Source: Eubacteriaceae bacterium Marseille-Q4139 (GTDB taxonomy: Bacteria > Bacillota > Clostridia > Lachnospirales > Lachnospiraceae). From it: a stretch of 64,000 nt of DNA. The position numbers and the translations under genes were made by a program. Under the pieces are notes generated by a model. It saw nothing but the letters and a program-made list of their open reading frames with translations, made no database searches and was not told the origin of the DNA. The DNA lies in the NCBI GenBank assembly GCA_018223415.1, contig JAGTTQ010000001.1, positions 490,153 through 554,152 on the forward strand. Reading direction: 5' to 3'. Positions 40,181 to 48,452 of this stretch are shown here, in pieces (positions within the stretch are counted from its first letter, which is position 1; each line of letters opens with the position of its first letter).

Positions 40181-41920
40181 TTATGCCTCGTCAAAGTCGC
40201 CGCCGCCCTGGGTCTGGGTCTCATAGATATCCCGGTAAATCTCGTTGGTTTTTAGCAGCCGCTCATGGGTGTCAAACCCATTCACCCGGCCGCCGTCAAG
40301 AACCAGAATCCTGTCGGCATCCTGGACGCTGGAGATTCGCTGTGCGATGATGAGCTTCGTCGTACCCGGGATTTTCTTTGCAAAGGCCTGGCGGATCTTC
40401 GCGTCCGTGGCCGTGTCCACGGCGCTGGTGGAATCGTCGAGAATCAGGATTTTCGGCTTCTTTAAAAGCGCCCTGGCGATGCAGAGCCGCTGCTTCTGGC
40501 CGCCGGAGACGTTGCTTCCGCCCTGCTCGATCCAGGTGTCATACCCGTCCGGGAACCGTTTTATAAATTCGTCGGCACATGCCTGTTCGCAGGCCTCTTT
40601 GCATTCCTCTAAGGTGGCGTCCTCTTTTCCCCATCTTAAGTTGTCGAGAATCGTCCCGGAGAACAGGACGTTTTTCTGGAGAACGACGGCCACCTGGTTT
40701 CGCAGCGCCTCCATATCATAGGCCCGCACGTCCCGGCCGCCCACCAGCACGCTTCCTCTGTCCACGTCGTACAGGCGGCTTATGAGGTTCACAAGGCTCG
40801 ATTTTCCGCTTCCCGTGCCTCCGATGATGCCGATGGTCTCGCCGGAGCGGATATGAAGGTCGATATCATGGAGCGTATCCTCGCCGCTTCCGTGCTTATA
40901 GGAAAAATCCACATGGTTGAAATCAATGCTGCCGTCGGCTGCCTCGTGGATGGCGCCCTCCGGGTTCACAAGATCCGGCTTTTCCTCCAACACCTCTGCG
41001 ATACGCTGTCCGCTGGCTGCACTCATGGTAATCATGACGAACACCATGGATAACATCATGAGGGACATGAGCATGCTCATGACGTAGCTGAACATGGAAG
41101 TCAGCTCGCCGGTCGTCAGGCTGCCGGCCACGATAAAGCGGGCGCCGAACCAGGAAAGCGAAATCATACAGCCGTAAACCACGAGCATCATGACCGGGCT
41201 GTTGAGCGTCAGGAGCCCTTCAGCTTTCACAAACAGCCGGTACAGGTTCTCCGCCGCCTTTGAAAACTTCTCCTTTTCATAGTCCTCGCGGACGAAGGCC
41301 TTCACCACGCGGATGCCGGACACGTTTTCCTGGACGCTGGCGTTTAAATCGTCGTACTTCCGGAACACCTTTGAAAAGGTCTTTGTGGCATGGCTCATAA
41401 TCAGAAACAGGGCCGCTGCCAGCACGAGGATCGCCACCAGGAAAATCATGCTCAGCTTCACGTTGATGAACATGCACATAACCATGCTGCTGATGAACAT
41501 TAAGGGCGCCCGCACGGCAATCCGCATGCACATCTGGTAGGCCATCTGGATATTTGTCACATCCGTCGTCATACGCGTTACAAGGCCGGCCGTGCTGAAT
41601 TTGTCAATGTTGGAAAAGGAAAATTTCTGGATGTTTTCGTACATCCCGTCCCTTAAATTGGCGGCAAAGCCGGAAGACGCTTTAGAGGCCGTCCGCCCTG
41701 CCATCACGCCGAAAAACAGGCTGAGAAATGCGATCACAAGCATAATCCCGCCGTAAAAGTAAATCTGTCCGATGTCTCCGGCCTCGATTCCCTTATCGAT
41801 GATGGATGCCGTGACAAAGGGGATCAAAACCTCCATCACCACCTCAAGAGCCGTGAATACAGGCGTTATCAGGGATACATTCCGGTACTCCTTCACCTGT
41901 GCAAGAAGCGTTTTTATCAT
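40181..41920 (-). CDS. ABC exporter subunit A with degenerate catalytic site
   Basis: 579 residues: six membrane helices (1-310) and an ATPase with Walker A GGTGSGKSS (near 366), a canonical VSGGQKQRL signature and Walker B ILILDDSTSAVD, in which the usual catalytic Glu is Asp. The partner has a normal Glu but a LSQGQ signature. This asymmetry is the hallmark of heterodimeric exporters such as BmrCD and TM287/288, where one site hydrolyses ATP and the other mainly binds it. The start overlaps the MarR gene stop by 4 bases. Confidence 0.92.
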   Translation of the reverse strand: MIKTLLAQVKEYRNVSLITPVFTALEVVMEVLIPFVTASIIDKGIEAGDIGQIYFYGGIMLVIAFLSLFFGVMAGRTASKASSGFAANLRDGMYENIQKFSFSNIDKFSTAGLVTRMTTDVTNIQMAYQMCMRIAVRAPLMFISSMVMCMFINVKLSMIFLVAILVLAAALFLIMSHATKTFSKVFRKYDDLNASVQENVSGIRVVKAFVREDYEKEKFSKAAENLYRLFVKAEGLLTLNSPVMMLVVYGCMISLSWFGARFIVAGSLTTGELTSMFSYVMSMLMSLMMLSMVFVMITMSAASGQRIAEVLEEKPDLVNPEGAIHEAADGSIDFNHVDFSYKHGSGEDTLHDIDLHIRSGETIGIIGGTGSGKSSLVNLISRLYDVDRGSVLVGGRDVRAYDMEALRNQVAVVLQKNVLFSGTILDNLRWGKEDATLEECKEACEQACADEFIKRFPDGYDTWIEQGGSNVSGGQKQRLCIARALLKKPKILILDDSTSAVDTATDAKIRQAFAKKIPGTTKLIIAQRISSVQDADRILVLDGGRVNGFDTHERLLKTNEIYRDIYETQTQGGGDFDEA

Positions 41921-42366
41921 GTCTTATTCCTCCTGTCTCGTTCCTGTCTGATATTGGAAAGCATCTGTTCCAGGCATTCCTCGGCGATTTCCAGCTTCTC
42001 CTTCGGAATCCCTTTCAGAATGCATTCCTGCCTTTCCTTCCGCTTTTTCGCAATTTCTTCCTCTTCCCCGTAAGCCTGTTCCGTCAGGACGATCCGCTTC
42101 TTCCTCTCGTCCTCCGGCATCTCTTCCATAAGGAGAAACCCCTTCCGGCGCAGCTCCTTCAAGGTACCGGATATGGTAGGCCTGGAAATCCCCGCCGCCT
42201 CGTGGATATCCGTCGCGGAATATTCCGTTTTTTTCTGCGAAAGCAGGTATCCCAGCATCCGGCTCTGGGCCGGGGTCAGCGCACGGCTTTCCATCAGCTC
42301 CCTCTCATACTGCATGAGAAACAGGTTCAGCTGCCGGATCAGCCGCACAATCCGTTCTTCTTCCAT
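41917..42366 (-). CDS. MarR-family regulator of the ABC exporter
   Basis: 149 residues with the winged helix-turn-helix centred on TPAQSRMLGYLLSQKKTEYSATDIHEAAGISRPTISGTLKELRRKGFL (residues 29-77), a typical MarR recognition helix and wing. It is the first gene of the exporter operon and overlaps the next gene by 4 bases, which points to autorepression relieved by an exporter substrate. The upstream region has the promoter at 42432-42459. LysR gene 42518 is divergent. Confidence 0.9.
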   Translation of the reverse strand: MEEERIVRLIRQLNLFLMQYERELMESRALTPAQSRMLGYLLSQKKTEYSATDIHEAAGISRPTISGTLKELRRKGFLLMEEMPEDERKKRIVLTEQAYGEEEEIAKKRKERQECILKGIPKEKLEIAEECLEQMLSNIRQERDRRNKT

Positions 42367-42431
42367 CGCATTTCATCTTCCTTCCGTTTGTCTATAAATT
42401 GTTCGTTTCCTAACATTCCGCGCTATCCACT

Positions 42432-42459
42432 ATTATACACATTCCGGCTTGCATGTGAA
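42432..42459 (-). promoter_or_regulatory. Promoter of the MarR/ABC operon
   Basis: TTCACA, a 16-base spacer and TATAAT on the minus strand, 66 bases before the MarR start. Confidence 0.65.
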
Positions 42460-42475
42460 TTCAAAAAATGTTATC

Positions 42476-42498
42476 ATTGATAAAAAACTTTTATCAAT
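42476..42498. promoter_or_regulatory. Palindromic operator before LysR gene 42518
   Basis: ATTGATAAAA-AAC-TTTTATCAAT, a perfect 10-base inverted repeat. It contains TTGATA, a possible -35 element, and lies 19 bases before the start codon. This fits autoregulation. Confidence 0.6.
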
Positions 42499-42517
42499 CT
42501 TATAGAAAGGATTGCCC

Positions 42518-43390
42518 ATGAATACGTTCCAGCTCACCTGCTTCCTCACCTTATCGGAAACCCTGAATTTTGCAAAAACCGCCGAACAGCTTTCCGTCAC
42601 CCAGCCGGCCGTCACCCACCAGATCCAGTCCCTCGAGGCTGAGCTCGGCGTCCGCCTGTTCACACGCTCCACAAGAAGCGTCGCCTTAACCCACGAAGGC
42701 CTCTCCTTCATAGGCGACGCCAGAACGATCCTGGAAACGTCCATGCGTGCCGTAAGCCGGTTCCAAAACGGCGGCAGCGAGATCCAGCCTTTTTCCATCG
42801 GCTGCCAGAGCCATATCCAGATTCTGCGTCTTCCCGGAGCATTAAAAAAACTTCACGCCGCCTATGAAAGGCTCCATCCGCGGTTCCAGATCGGCCCTCT
42901 CCCGTACCTGTTCCGAATGCTGGACGAGGGCTCCCTGGATATCCTCTTAAGTTTCCGGGAGACCGACACGAAAAAGCATCCTTTTTCCTACCGGGAATTG
43001 AAGAAAATCCCCATCGTCTGCGTCTGCGCGCCGGATTTTCCCCTCGCCGCCCTCCCTGCCGTGGATTTAAACGATCTGAGAAGGGAAAAGATCATCCTCA
43101 CCGACCCGGTACAGACGCCCGCGGGAATCGCCTCGGCCCACCGCCCCTTAATCGAATCCCGCTCCCCCTCAGACTTTTACTTCAGCGCCTCGCCGGAAGC
43201 CGCCATCACCCTGGCCGAAGCAGGCTTCGGGGCCGCCGTCCTGCCGGATCTTTTCCTTCCGGAGACCGACGCCCTCGTCCGCCTGCCCATAAAAAAAGAG
43301 ATCCTGCTCTCCTTCGGCATCTACTATAAGAGCCGTCAGGGAGACAAGATCTCCAAAGACTTTATGCGGTTTTTAGGTGAGGAGTTCTGA
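42518..43390 (+). CDS. LysR-family transcriptional regulator
   Basis: 290 residues from the ATG at 42518, with AAAGG 8 bases upstream. The helix-turn-helix (FLTLSETLNFAKTAEQLSVTQPAVTHQIQSLEAELG over residues 7-42) is canonical and the effector domain complete. It is divergent from the MarR/ABC operon and convergent with the M20 gene; the stops of this gene and the M20 gene are 13 bases apart. The target is unclear, since the exporter already has MarR and the M20 operon has another LysR gene beyond it. Confidence 0.9.
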   Translation: MNTFQLTCFLTLSETLNFAKTAEQLSVTQPAVTHQIQSLEAELGVRLFTRSTRSVALTHEGLSFIGDARTILETSMRAVSRFQNGGSEIQPFSIGCQSHIQILRLPGALKKLHAAYERLHPRFQIGPLPYLFRMLDEGSLDILLSFRETDTKKHPFSYRELKKIPIVCVCAPDFPLAALPAVDLNDLRREKIILTDPVQTPAGIASAHRPLIESRSPSDFYFSASPEAAITLAEAGFGAAVLPDLFLPETDALVRLPIKKEILLSFGIYYKSRQGDKISKDFMRFLGEEF

Positions 43391-43403
43391 ATTTGGGAAG
43401 TTT

Positions 43404-44582
43404 TTACGCTTTCCCGGCCGCCTTCCTCCTATCAAGCCAGCCCGCCGCGCCGGCCGCGTAGGCGGCCGCGCCAAAGGGCAGCGCGTCCTCGTTAAACAGG
43501 ATTTCCGGGCTGTGGAGTCCTGCGCGGCACTCCTCCTTCGTCCCGGCGCCGACGACAAACATGGCGGATGGCACTCTCGCCGTCACCTCGGCAAAGTCCT
43601 CCGACCCGCTCATTTTCTGGCCGGATTCCATACAGAAAAGCTTCTCCTTCTTCCATCCACTTGCGGCCGCCTCCGCCGTCTCCCCGTCCACATGGAGAAC
43701 GCAGGTGGACGATAAAACCTCCGTCTCTGCCCTGCCGCAGAACGATCTGGCCGTCAGGTCGCAGATTTCGCGGATCCGCTCTAAGAACCGTTCCCGCACC
43801 TTCTCATTATACGTCCGCAGCGTCCCCTCCATCACCGCCGAATCCGGGATGATGTTGGCCGCGTCTCCGCCGTGAAATTTCCCGAAGGTCAGCACCGCCG
43901 GTTCAAACGGATCACACTCCCGGCTCAAAAGCTCCTGAAGCGCCAGGTGGATGTGGACGCCGATGTTGATGGGATCCACTGCCGTCTGCGGATGTGCCCC
44001 GTGGCCGCCCTTTCCGAGAATCCGGATCCGAAGATGGTCGCTGGAGGCGGAAACAGCCCCTTTCCCGTAGCCAATCACGCCGGCCGGATAGCCGGTAATC
44101 ATGTGGCAGGCCATGGCCGCGTCCACCTTCGGATTTTCCAGAATCCCTGCCGCAATCATGTCCTTCGCCCCTTCAAGCAGCTCTTCCCCTGGCTGGAACA
44201 TGAATTTCACCGCTCCGGGAAGCTCCTTTTCCCGCTCCTTTAAGAGCCTTGCCGCCCCCAAAAGCATGGCCGTATGCATGTCATGGCCGCAGGTGTGGGC
44301 GCAGTCCCGTGCTGACGAAAAAGGCAGGCCGCTCTTTTCCTTCATGGGCAGCGCATCCATATCGGCCCTCAAAAGGAACACGCCGCCGGCCGGGTCGCCG
44401 CAGAGCGCCGTCACGCCGGATTTCCCGCAGGGCTTCGGGTCATACCCCATTTCCTTAAGCCGCTCTGTCACAAAAGCTGCCGTCCCGGTAAGCTCCATTC
44501 CCACCTCCGGCCTCTCGTGCAGGTACCGCCGGTTCCTTATGAGCTCTTCTTTTATTTCCATTGCCCGTTCCAGATATGTCAT
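43404..44582 (-). CDS. M20-family metal-dependent amidohydrolase/aminoacylase
   Basis: 392 residues from the ATG at 44582, which has AAGGAGGAAGC upstream. Motifs in order: HERPEVGME, LLRADMDALPM, CAHTCGHDMHTAM, QPGEELLEGAKDM, and GGHGAHP in the dimerisation domain, with FGKFHGGDAANIIPD. This set is typical of N-acyl-amino-acid or indole-acetyl-amino-acid hydrolases of M20D. It stands first after the DUF5058-type membrane pair in a leftward operon, so the pair probably imports its substrate. The substrate is unknown. Confidence 0.92.
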   Translation of the reverse strand: MTYLERAMEIKEELIRNRRYLHERPEVGMELTGTAAFVTERLKEMGYDPKPCGKSGVTALCGDPAGGVFLLRADMDALPMKEKSGLPFSSARDCAHTCGHDMHTAMLLGAARLLKEREKELPGAVKFMFQPGEELLEGAKDMIAAGILENPKVDAAMACHMITGYPAGVIGYGKGAVSASSDHLRIRILGKGGHGAHPQTAVDPINIGVHIHLALQELLSRECDPFEPAVLTFGKFHGGDAANIIPDSAVMEGTLRTYNEKVRERFLERIREICDLTARSFCGRAETEVLSSTCVLHVDGETAEAAASGWKKEKLFCMESGQKMSGSEDFAEVTARVPSAMFVVGAGTKEECRAGLHSPEILFNEDALPFGAAAYAAGAAGWLDRRKAAGKA

Positions 44583-44596
44583 GTCTGCTTCCTCCT

Positions 44597-45310
44597 TTAT
44601 TCTCCCTTTTCTTCTCTCACATGTTCCACGCGGATCTGTCCTGCCTGAAAGAGCACCCACGCGCACGCCATACAAAGCGGGATGCAGGCCAGAATCGCCA
44701 GGCCGCGGTTGACCGGTGCCACAAAGACATGGATCACAAACACCAAAAGTCCCGGCAGAATGGCCGCCTTTAATTTCCCGCGGATCACCGTACCGCCTGC
44801 CCGGCTCGTCACCTGGCTTAAAAACAGGCAGCCGTATAACGCCGGCAGCATATAATTTCCGGCAACTTTCACCGGCCCGCTCTCAAGAAGGGGCCTGAGC
44901 GGCACCAAAAGCACCACACCTGCCAAAATAATCGCCACCGTCACCATGGAAGAAACCGCCACGGCCACGGTTGCCACCGCGTCACCGGCATCCGTGTTCT
45001 GTTCCACGTCCGCCATCTCCAGGGCGTTGAGGGCGCAGGGCAGCTTTAAATTTGAAATATTTCCCGTAATAAAGGTCAGATAGGAGGCTGACCCTAACAT
45101 CGGCACATAGGTGATGACCTCCGAAATCCCCGTCGGCACATAGAGGGCTAAAAGCCCGCTTCCGAACAGAAGAAGCTCCGAAGCCGACGGGAACATGTCA
45201 TAAACCGCACACATGAGCGCCGGAATCCCCAGCATAAAAACGACGGCAATCACACTGCCGATCCGTCCGATCCGATGGATGGACTTCTCATAATCCATAT
45301 GGTTTTTCAT
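44597..45310 (-). CDS. Membrane protein paired with DUF5058 protein, probable carrier half
   Basis: 237 residues, with six or seven membrane helices. A helix-breaking polar stretch (SYLTFITGNISNLKLPCALNALEMADVEQNT, residues 77-107) resembles regions that bind substrate in small-molecule carriers. GGAGG lies 9 bases before the ATG. It lies 14 bases after the DUF5058 gene and 14 before the M20 gene. The constant trio suggests that both membrane proteins form one transporter for an amide-linked compound. Confidence 0.72.
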   Translation of the reverse strand: MKNHMDYEKSIHRIGRIGSVIAVVFMLGIPALMCAVYDMFPSASELLLFGSGLLALYVPTGISEVITYVPMLGSASYLTFITGNISNLKLPCALNALEMADVEQNTDAGDAVATVAVAVSSMVTVAIILAGVVLLVPLRPLLESGPVKVAGNYMLPALYGCLFLSQVTSRAGGTVIRGKLKAAILPGLLVFVIHVFVAPVNRGLAILACIPLCMACAWVLFQAGQIRVEHVREEKGE

Positions 45311-45324
45311 CGCTGCATCCTCCT

Positions 45325-46044
45325 TTATCCCATCACTCCGGTCATGAAGACCGCAAACACCATGCTGGCAATCAGGGAGATCGACATGATAAAGCTCCCG
45401 AGCCAGCGGATCTCAAACCGCTTCATGAGCCAGTGACAGGCTGCCGCTGTCAGGGCGCTGACGACAAAAGTCATGGCATAGATGAAGCCGGAGGCAAAGA
45501 TGAGCGGCGTAAACGCGGCCATGATTCCCAGGAAAAAGCAGGAATTCATCACACTGCCCCAGTCTCCCTTTTTCTTCTTATAATTCGACATTCCCTTCTG
45601 GATCTTCTCCACGGCAAACAGGTTCACCAGAATCCCCGCCAGGATACAGATGCTCATGACGAACATCACGGCTCCGAAAGCATGGTAATCGGCATTGGCC
45701 GCCATGTCACCCACAGAGGAAAAGCCCATTCCGTCCGCCACCATCTCCGCGGCCGTCAGCTCATAGGTCACGGAGCCGACCACGGAAAGCCGGTACCAGG
45801 ACCAGGGAATCCCCAGGACCGTCGACAGGGTAAACAGGCCGATCACGATGGAAAGCGAGGGGACAACCGTAAAAACCGCCGACGAGCGGGCAATCTCCCA
45901 CAGCTTTTTTTGTGAAATTCCAAGCGCCAGGCACCTGCTCCAGGCCTTTTTTAAAAACACGGCCGCTAACCCCACAATATACAGAATTCCAACAGCCACT
46001 GCCCCGTAAAGGAGCGGACTGTTCGCAACATCAATATAACCCAT
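45325..46044 (-). CDS. DUF5058 family membrane protein
   Basis: 239 residues with six or seven membrane helices. The N-terminal MGYIDVANSPLLYGAVAVGILYIVGLA and the SIVIGLFTLSTVLGIPWSWYRLSVVGSVTYEL segment are typical for DUF5058. Function is unknown, but the family is seen next to M20 peptidases. It is the first gene of the operon and is divergent from LysR gene 46195 (150 bases). Confidence 0.8.
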   Translation of the reverse strand: MGYIDVANSPLLYGAVAVGILYIVGLAAVFLKKAWSRCLALGISQKKLWEIARSSAVFTVVPSLSIVIGLFTLSTVLGIPWSWYRLSVVGSVTYELTAAEMVADGMGFSSVGDMAANADYHAFGAVMFVMSICILAGILVNLFAVEKIQKGMSNYKKKKGDWGSVMNSCFFLGIMAAFTPLIFASGFIYAMTFVVSALTAAACHWLMKRFEIRWLGSFIMSISLIASMVFAVFMTGVMG

Positions 46045-46130
46045 ATGTACCTCCTAACAATTTGCCGGGCCCGGCTTTTCTTTCCTCCATTCTATCACAG
46101 GCCGCCGGAAAAAAATAATATGGATCCTGC

Positions 46131-46158
46131 TTGATAAACATATCAAAAATGATATACT
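46131..46158 (+). promoter_or_regulatory. Promoter and palindrome before LysR gene 46195
   Basis: TTGATA at 46131-46136, a 16-base spacer and TATACT at 46153-46158. The palindrome TTGATA-AACA-TATCAA overlaps the -35 box, fitting autorepression and control of the divergent DUF5058/M20 operon. Confidence 0.6.
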
Positions 46159-46194
46159 TAAAGCAGTACCAATGAAAAGGAGGTCATGCAGAAC

Positions 46195-47127
46195 ATGGAA
46201 CTCTTTGATTTCCGCCATCTGCGGGATGCCGTGGAGGTGTACCGCCAGGGCTCTCTCACGAAGGCGGCCGCCTCCCTCTATATCGCCCAGCCCAACTTAA
46301 GCCGCTCTGTCTCCGAGCTGGAAAAAAGCCTTGGCTTTCCGCTCTTTCTCCGCACGAAAAAAGGCATGCTCCCAACGCCGGAGGGCGAACGGTTCTTAAA
46401 AGAAGCCGAAACGCTTCTCTCCCGCCTCACCCGAACAGCGGAATCCATCCGGCTGGAGAAGACGCGCCGTCTCCGCTTTTCCTCCGTCCCATCTTCCCTC
46501 TATGTGAATATCATCCTTGCCGCGACCAAAGCCTTCCGCGGCCAGTTCGACATTGGCTGCACCGAGCGCACCGACTGCCGGGAGCTGTTTTCCGATGTGG
46601 TTTCCGAGGCCTCCGAGGCGGCCTTTTTGTTTCTGGGGACGGATATGTCCAAGTCCCTTGACGATTACTGCCGGTCGAGAGGCCTGGAATACCATGCCGT
46701 CGGGGAAAGCCCCGCCTACGTGATCGTGAGCCAGGAAAGCCGGATTTTCCAGCCGGAAAAACAGCCGCCCGGTATCTGCTTTCCCGAAACGCTCTTAATG
46801 GTAAACATAGATTATTTTGACCCCATCGGGATCCGGGCCGAAGATATCTTTTCCCTGCTTCCGCCTGTAAAGGGAATCTGCCACGGTACCGGCCGGGCCG
46901 GGAACCTCGACATGCTGGCAAACATCGACAACCTGGCCATGCTGTCCTCCCACACCTATTCCAGAACCCTAAAGCAGCACCATCTGGCCGCCGTCCCCTT
47001 AAATCCGGCACTTTCCGCCTATGAATACGGCTATGTGACGAAAAAAGGGCGGAAACCGGCACCGGAATCGGAGCGCGTCCTCGCCGCGATCCTGGAAGAA
47101 TTCCGGAAAGAGCTGGCCGCCTACTAA
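46195..47127 (+). CDS. LysR-family regulator divergent from the DUF5058/M20 operon
   Basis: 310 residues. The ATG at 46195 is preferred, since the ATG at 46186 lies only 2 bases after AAGGAGG. The helix-turn-helix (LRDAVEVYRQGSLTKAAASLYIAQPNLSRSVSELEKSLG over residues 7-45) is canonical. Orientation and the shared upstream region indicate control of the transport/hydrolase operon. The effector domain is somewhat divergent. Confidence 0.9.
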   Translation: MELFDFRHLRDAVEVYRQGSLTKAAASLYIAQPNLSRSVSELEKSLGFPLFLRTKKGMLPTPEGERFLKEAETLLSRLTRTAESIRLEKTRRLRFSSVPSSLYVNIILAATKAFRGQFDIGCTERTDCRELFSDVVSEASEAAFLFLGTDMSKSLDDYCRSRGLEYHAVGESPAYVIVSQESRIFQPEKQPPGICFPETLLMVNIDYFDPIGIRAEDIFSLLPPVKGICHGTGRAGNLDMLANIDNLAMLSSHTYSRTLKQHHLAAVPLNPALSAYEYGYVTKKGRKPAPESERVLAAILEEFRKELAAY

Positions 47128-47156
47128 CCTCTCGGAAAGGAACTTCCTGAAGACGC

Positions 47157-47204
47157 AAAAAAGCCCCCTGCAAGCGCCCATTTCCCAAGGCGCCCGCAGG
47201 GGGC
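47157..47204 (-). terminator. Terminator of the heat-shock operon
   Basis: GCCCCCTGC and GCAGGGGGC plus an inner GGGCGCC/GGCGCTT pairing form a long stem, followed by T6 on the minus strand after dnaJ. Confidence 0.85.
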
Positions 47205-47219
47205 AGAGATTCTGATCTT

Positions 47220-48362
47220 CTATTTTTCCAGTCCCTTAAAGAGCCCGCGTTTTTTCTTCGGCCCTTCGGGCGCAATCCCGTTCATGGCATCGTCAAACCG
47301 GCGCAGGGCTTCCTTCTGCTCCTCGTTTAACTTCTCCGGCACCGTAACAACTAACGTCACATAGTGGTCGCCGCGGATGTTCTTGTTTCTGAGAGACGGC
47401 ACGCCTTTTCCTTTTAAGCGCACCCTCGTGTCGGTCTGGGTGCCCGGCTTCACGTCGTATTCCACCTCGCCGTCCACGGTCTTGATGCGGATTGTCCCGC
47501 CCAGCGCTGCCTTTGCAAAGGAAATCGGCACCGTGGAAAAGATGCTGGTCTCCTGGCGCTTGAAGATCGGGTGCTGGGACACCGTGATCTCCACGAGAAG
47601 GTCGCCCCTCTCACCGCCGCCGGTGCCCGGCTCGCCCTTTCCGGCGATGCGGATGCTCTGGCCGTTGTCAATGCCGGCCGGCACCGTAACCTGGATTTTC
47701 TTGCGGTTCGTGATATATCCCGTTCCGTAGCAGTCCGGGCACTTCTCACGGACGACTTTTCCCGTGCCGCCGCAGTCCGGACATGTCTGGACATTCTGCA
47801 CCTGTCCGAAGAAGGACTGCTGCGTATAGACGATTTTTCCCTTTCCGTTGCACTTGGGGCATGTAACCGGCGATGTTCCCGGCTTTGCGCCTGTGCCGTG
47901 GCATTTCGGACATTCATCCTTTAAGTTTAGCTCAATCTCCTTCTGGCAGCCAAAAACTGCTTCCTCAAAGGTAATACGGATCCCGGTTCTCAAATTGGCG
48001 CCGCGCATGGGCCCGCCGCTCCTTCCCCGGCTCGTGCGTCCGCCGAAGAAATCGCCGAAGATGTCGCCGAAAATATCGCCCATGTCCGCACCGGTAAAGT
48101 CGAAGCCGCCGAAACCGCCGCCTGCGCCGCCGTCAAAGGCCGCATGGCCGAACTGGTCATACTGGCGCCTCTTTTCCGGATCGCTTAACACGCTGTAAGC
48201 CTCGGACGCCTCCTTAAATTTGGCCTCCGCCTCCTTATCTCCCGGATTTGCGTCAGGGTGGTACTTCTTTGCCAGGACACGGTACGCCTTCTTTAACGCA
48301 GCGTCATCCGCGTCCTTCGGTACGCCGAGGACCTCATAATAGTCTCTTTTGCTCTCTGCCAT
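47220..48362 (-). CDS. dnaJ: Chaperone DnaJ
   Basis: 380 residues. J domain with HPD motif (AKKYHPDANPG, near 32), Gly/Phe-rich region (residues 78-125), four CxxCxGxG zinc repeats (CPKCHGTG, CPKCNGKG, CPDCGGTG, CPDCYGTG, residues 150-215), then the two substrate-binding beta domains. This is a class I DnaJ. It stimulates the DnaK ATPase and delivers unfolded proteins. It is the last gene of the hrcA-grpE-dnaK-dnaJ operon, 90 bases after dnaK. Confidence 0.98.
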   Translation of the reverse strand: MAESKRDYYEVLGVPKDADDAALKKAYRVLAKKYHPDANPGDKEAEAKFKEASEAYSVLSDPEKRRQYDQFGHAAFDGGAGGGFGGFDFTGADMGDIFGDIFGDFFGGRTSRGRSGGPMRGANLRTGIRITFEEAVFGCQKEIELNLKDECPKCHGTGAKPGTSPVTCPKCNGKGKIVYTQQSFFGQVQNVQTCPDCGGTGKVVREKCPDCYGTGYITNRKKIQVTVPAGIDNGQSIRIAGKGEPGTGGGERGDLLVEITVSQHPIFKRQETSIFSTVPISFAKAALGGTIRIKTVDGEVEYDVKPGTQTDTRVRLKGKGVPSLRNKNIRGDHYVTLVVTVPEKLNEEQKEALRRFDDAMNGIAPEGPKKKRGLFKGLEK

Positions 48363-48452
48363 GATCTGTCTTACCTTTCAAACTCTATATAGTGGGAAAG
48401 GGGTTAGACGGCAGACGCCGTCTAATCCCCGCTGAATGTTTCTTCCGGCTTA

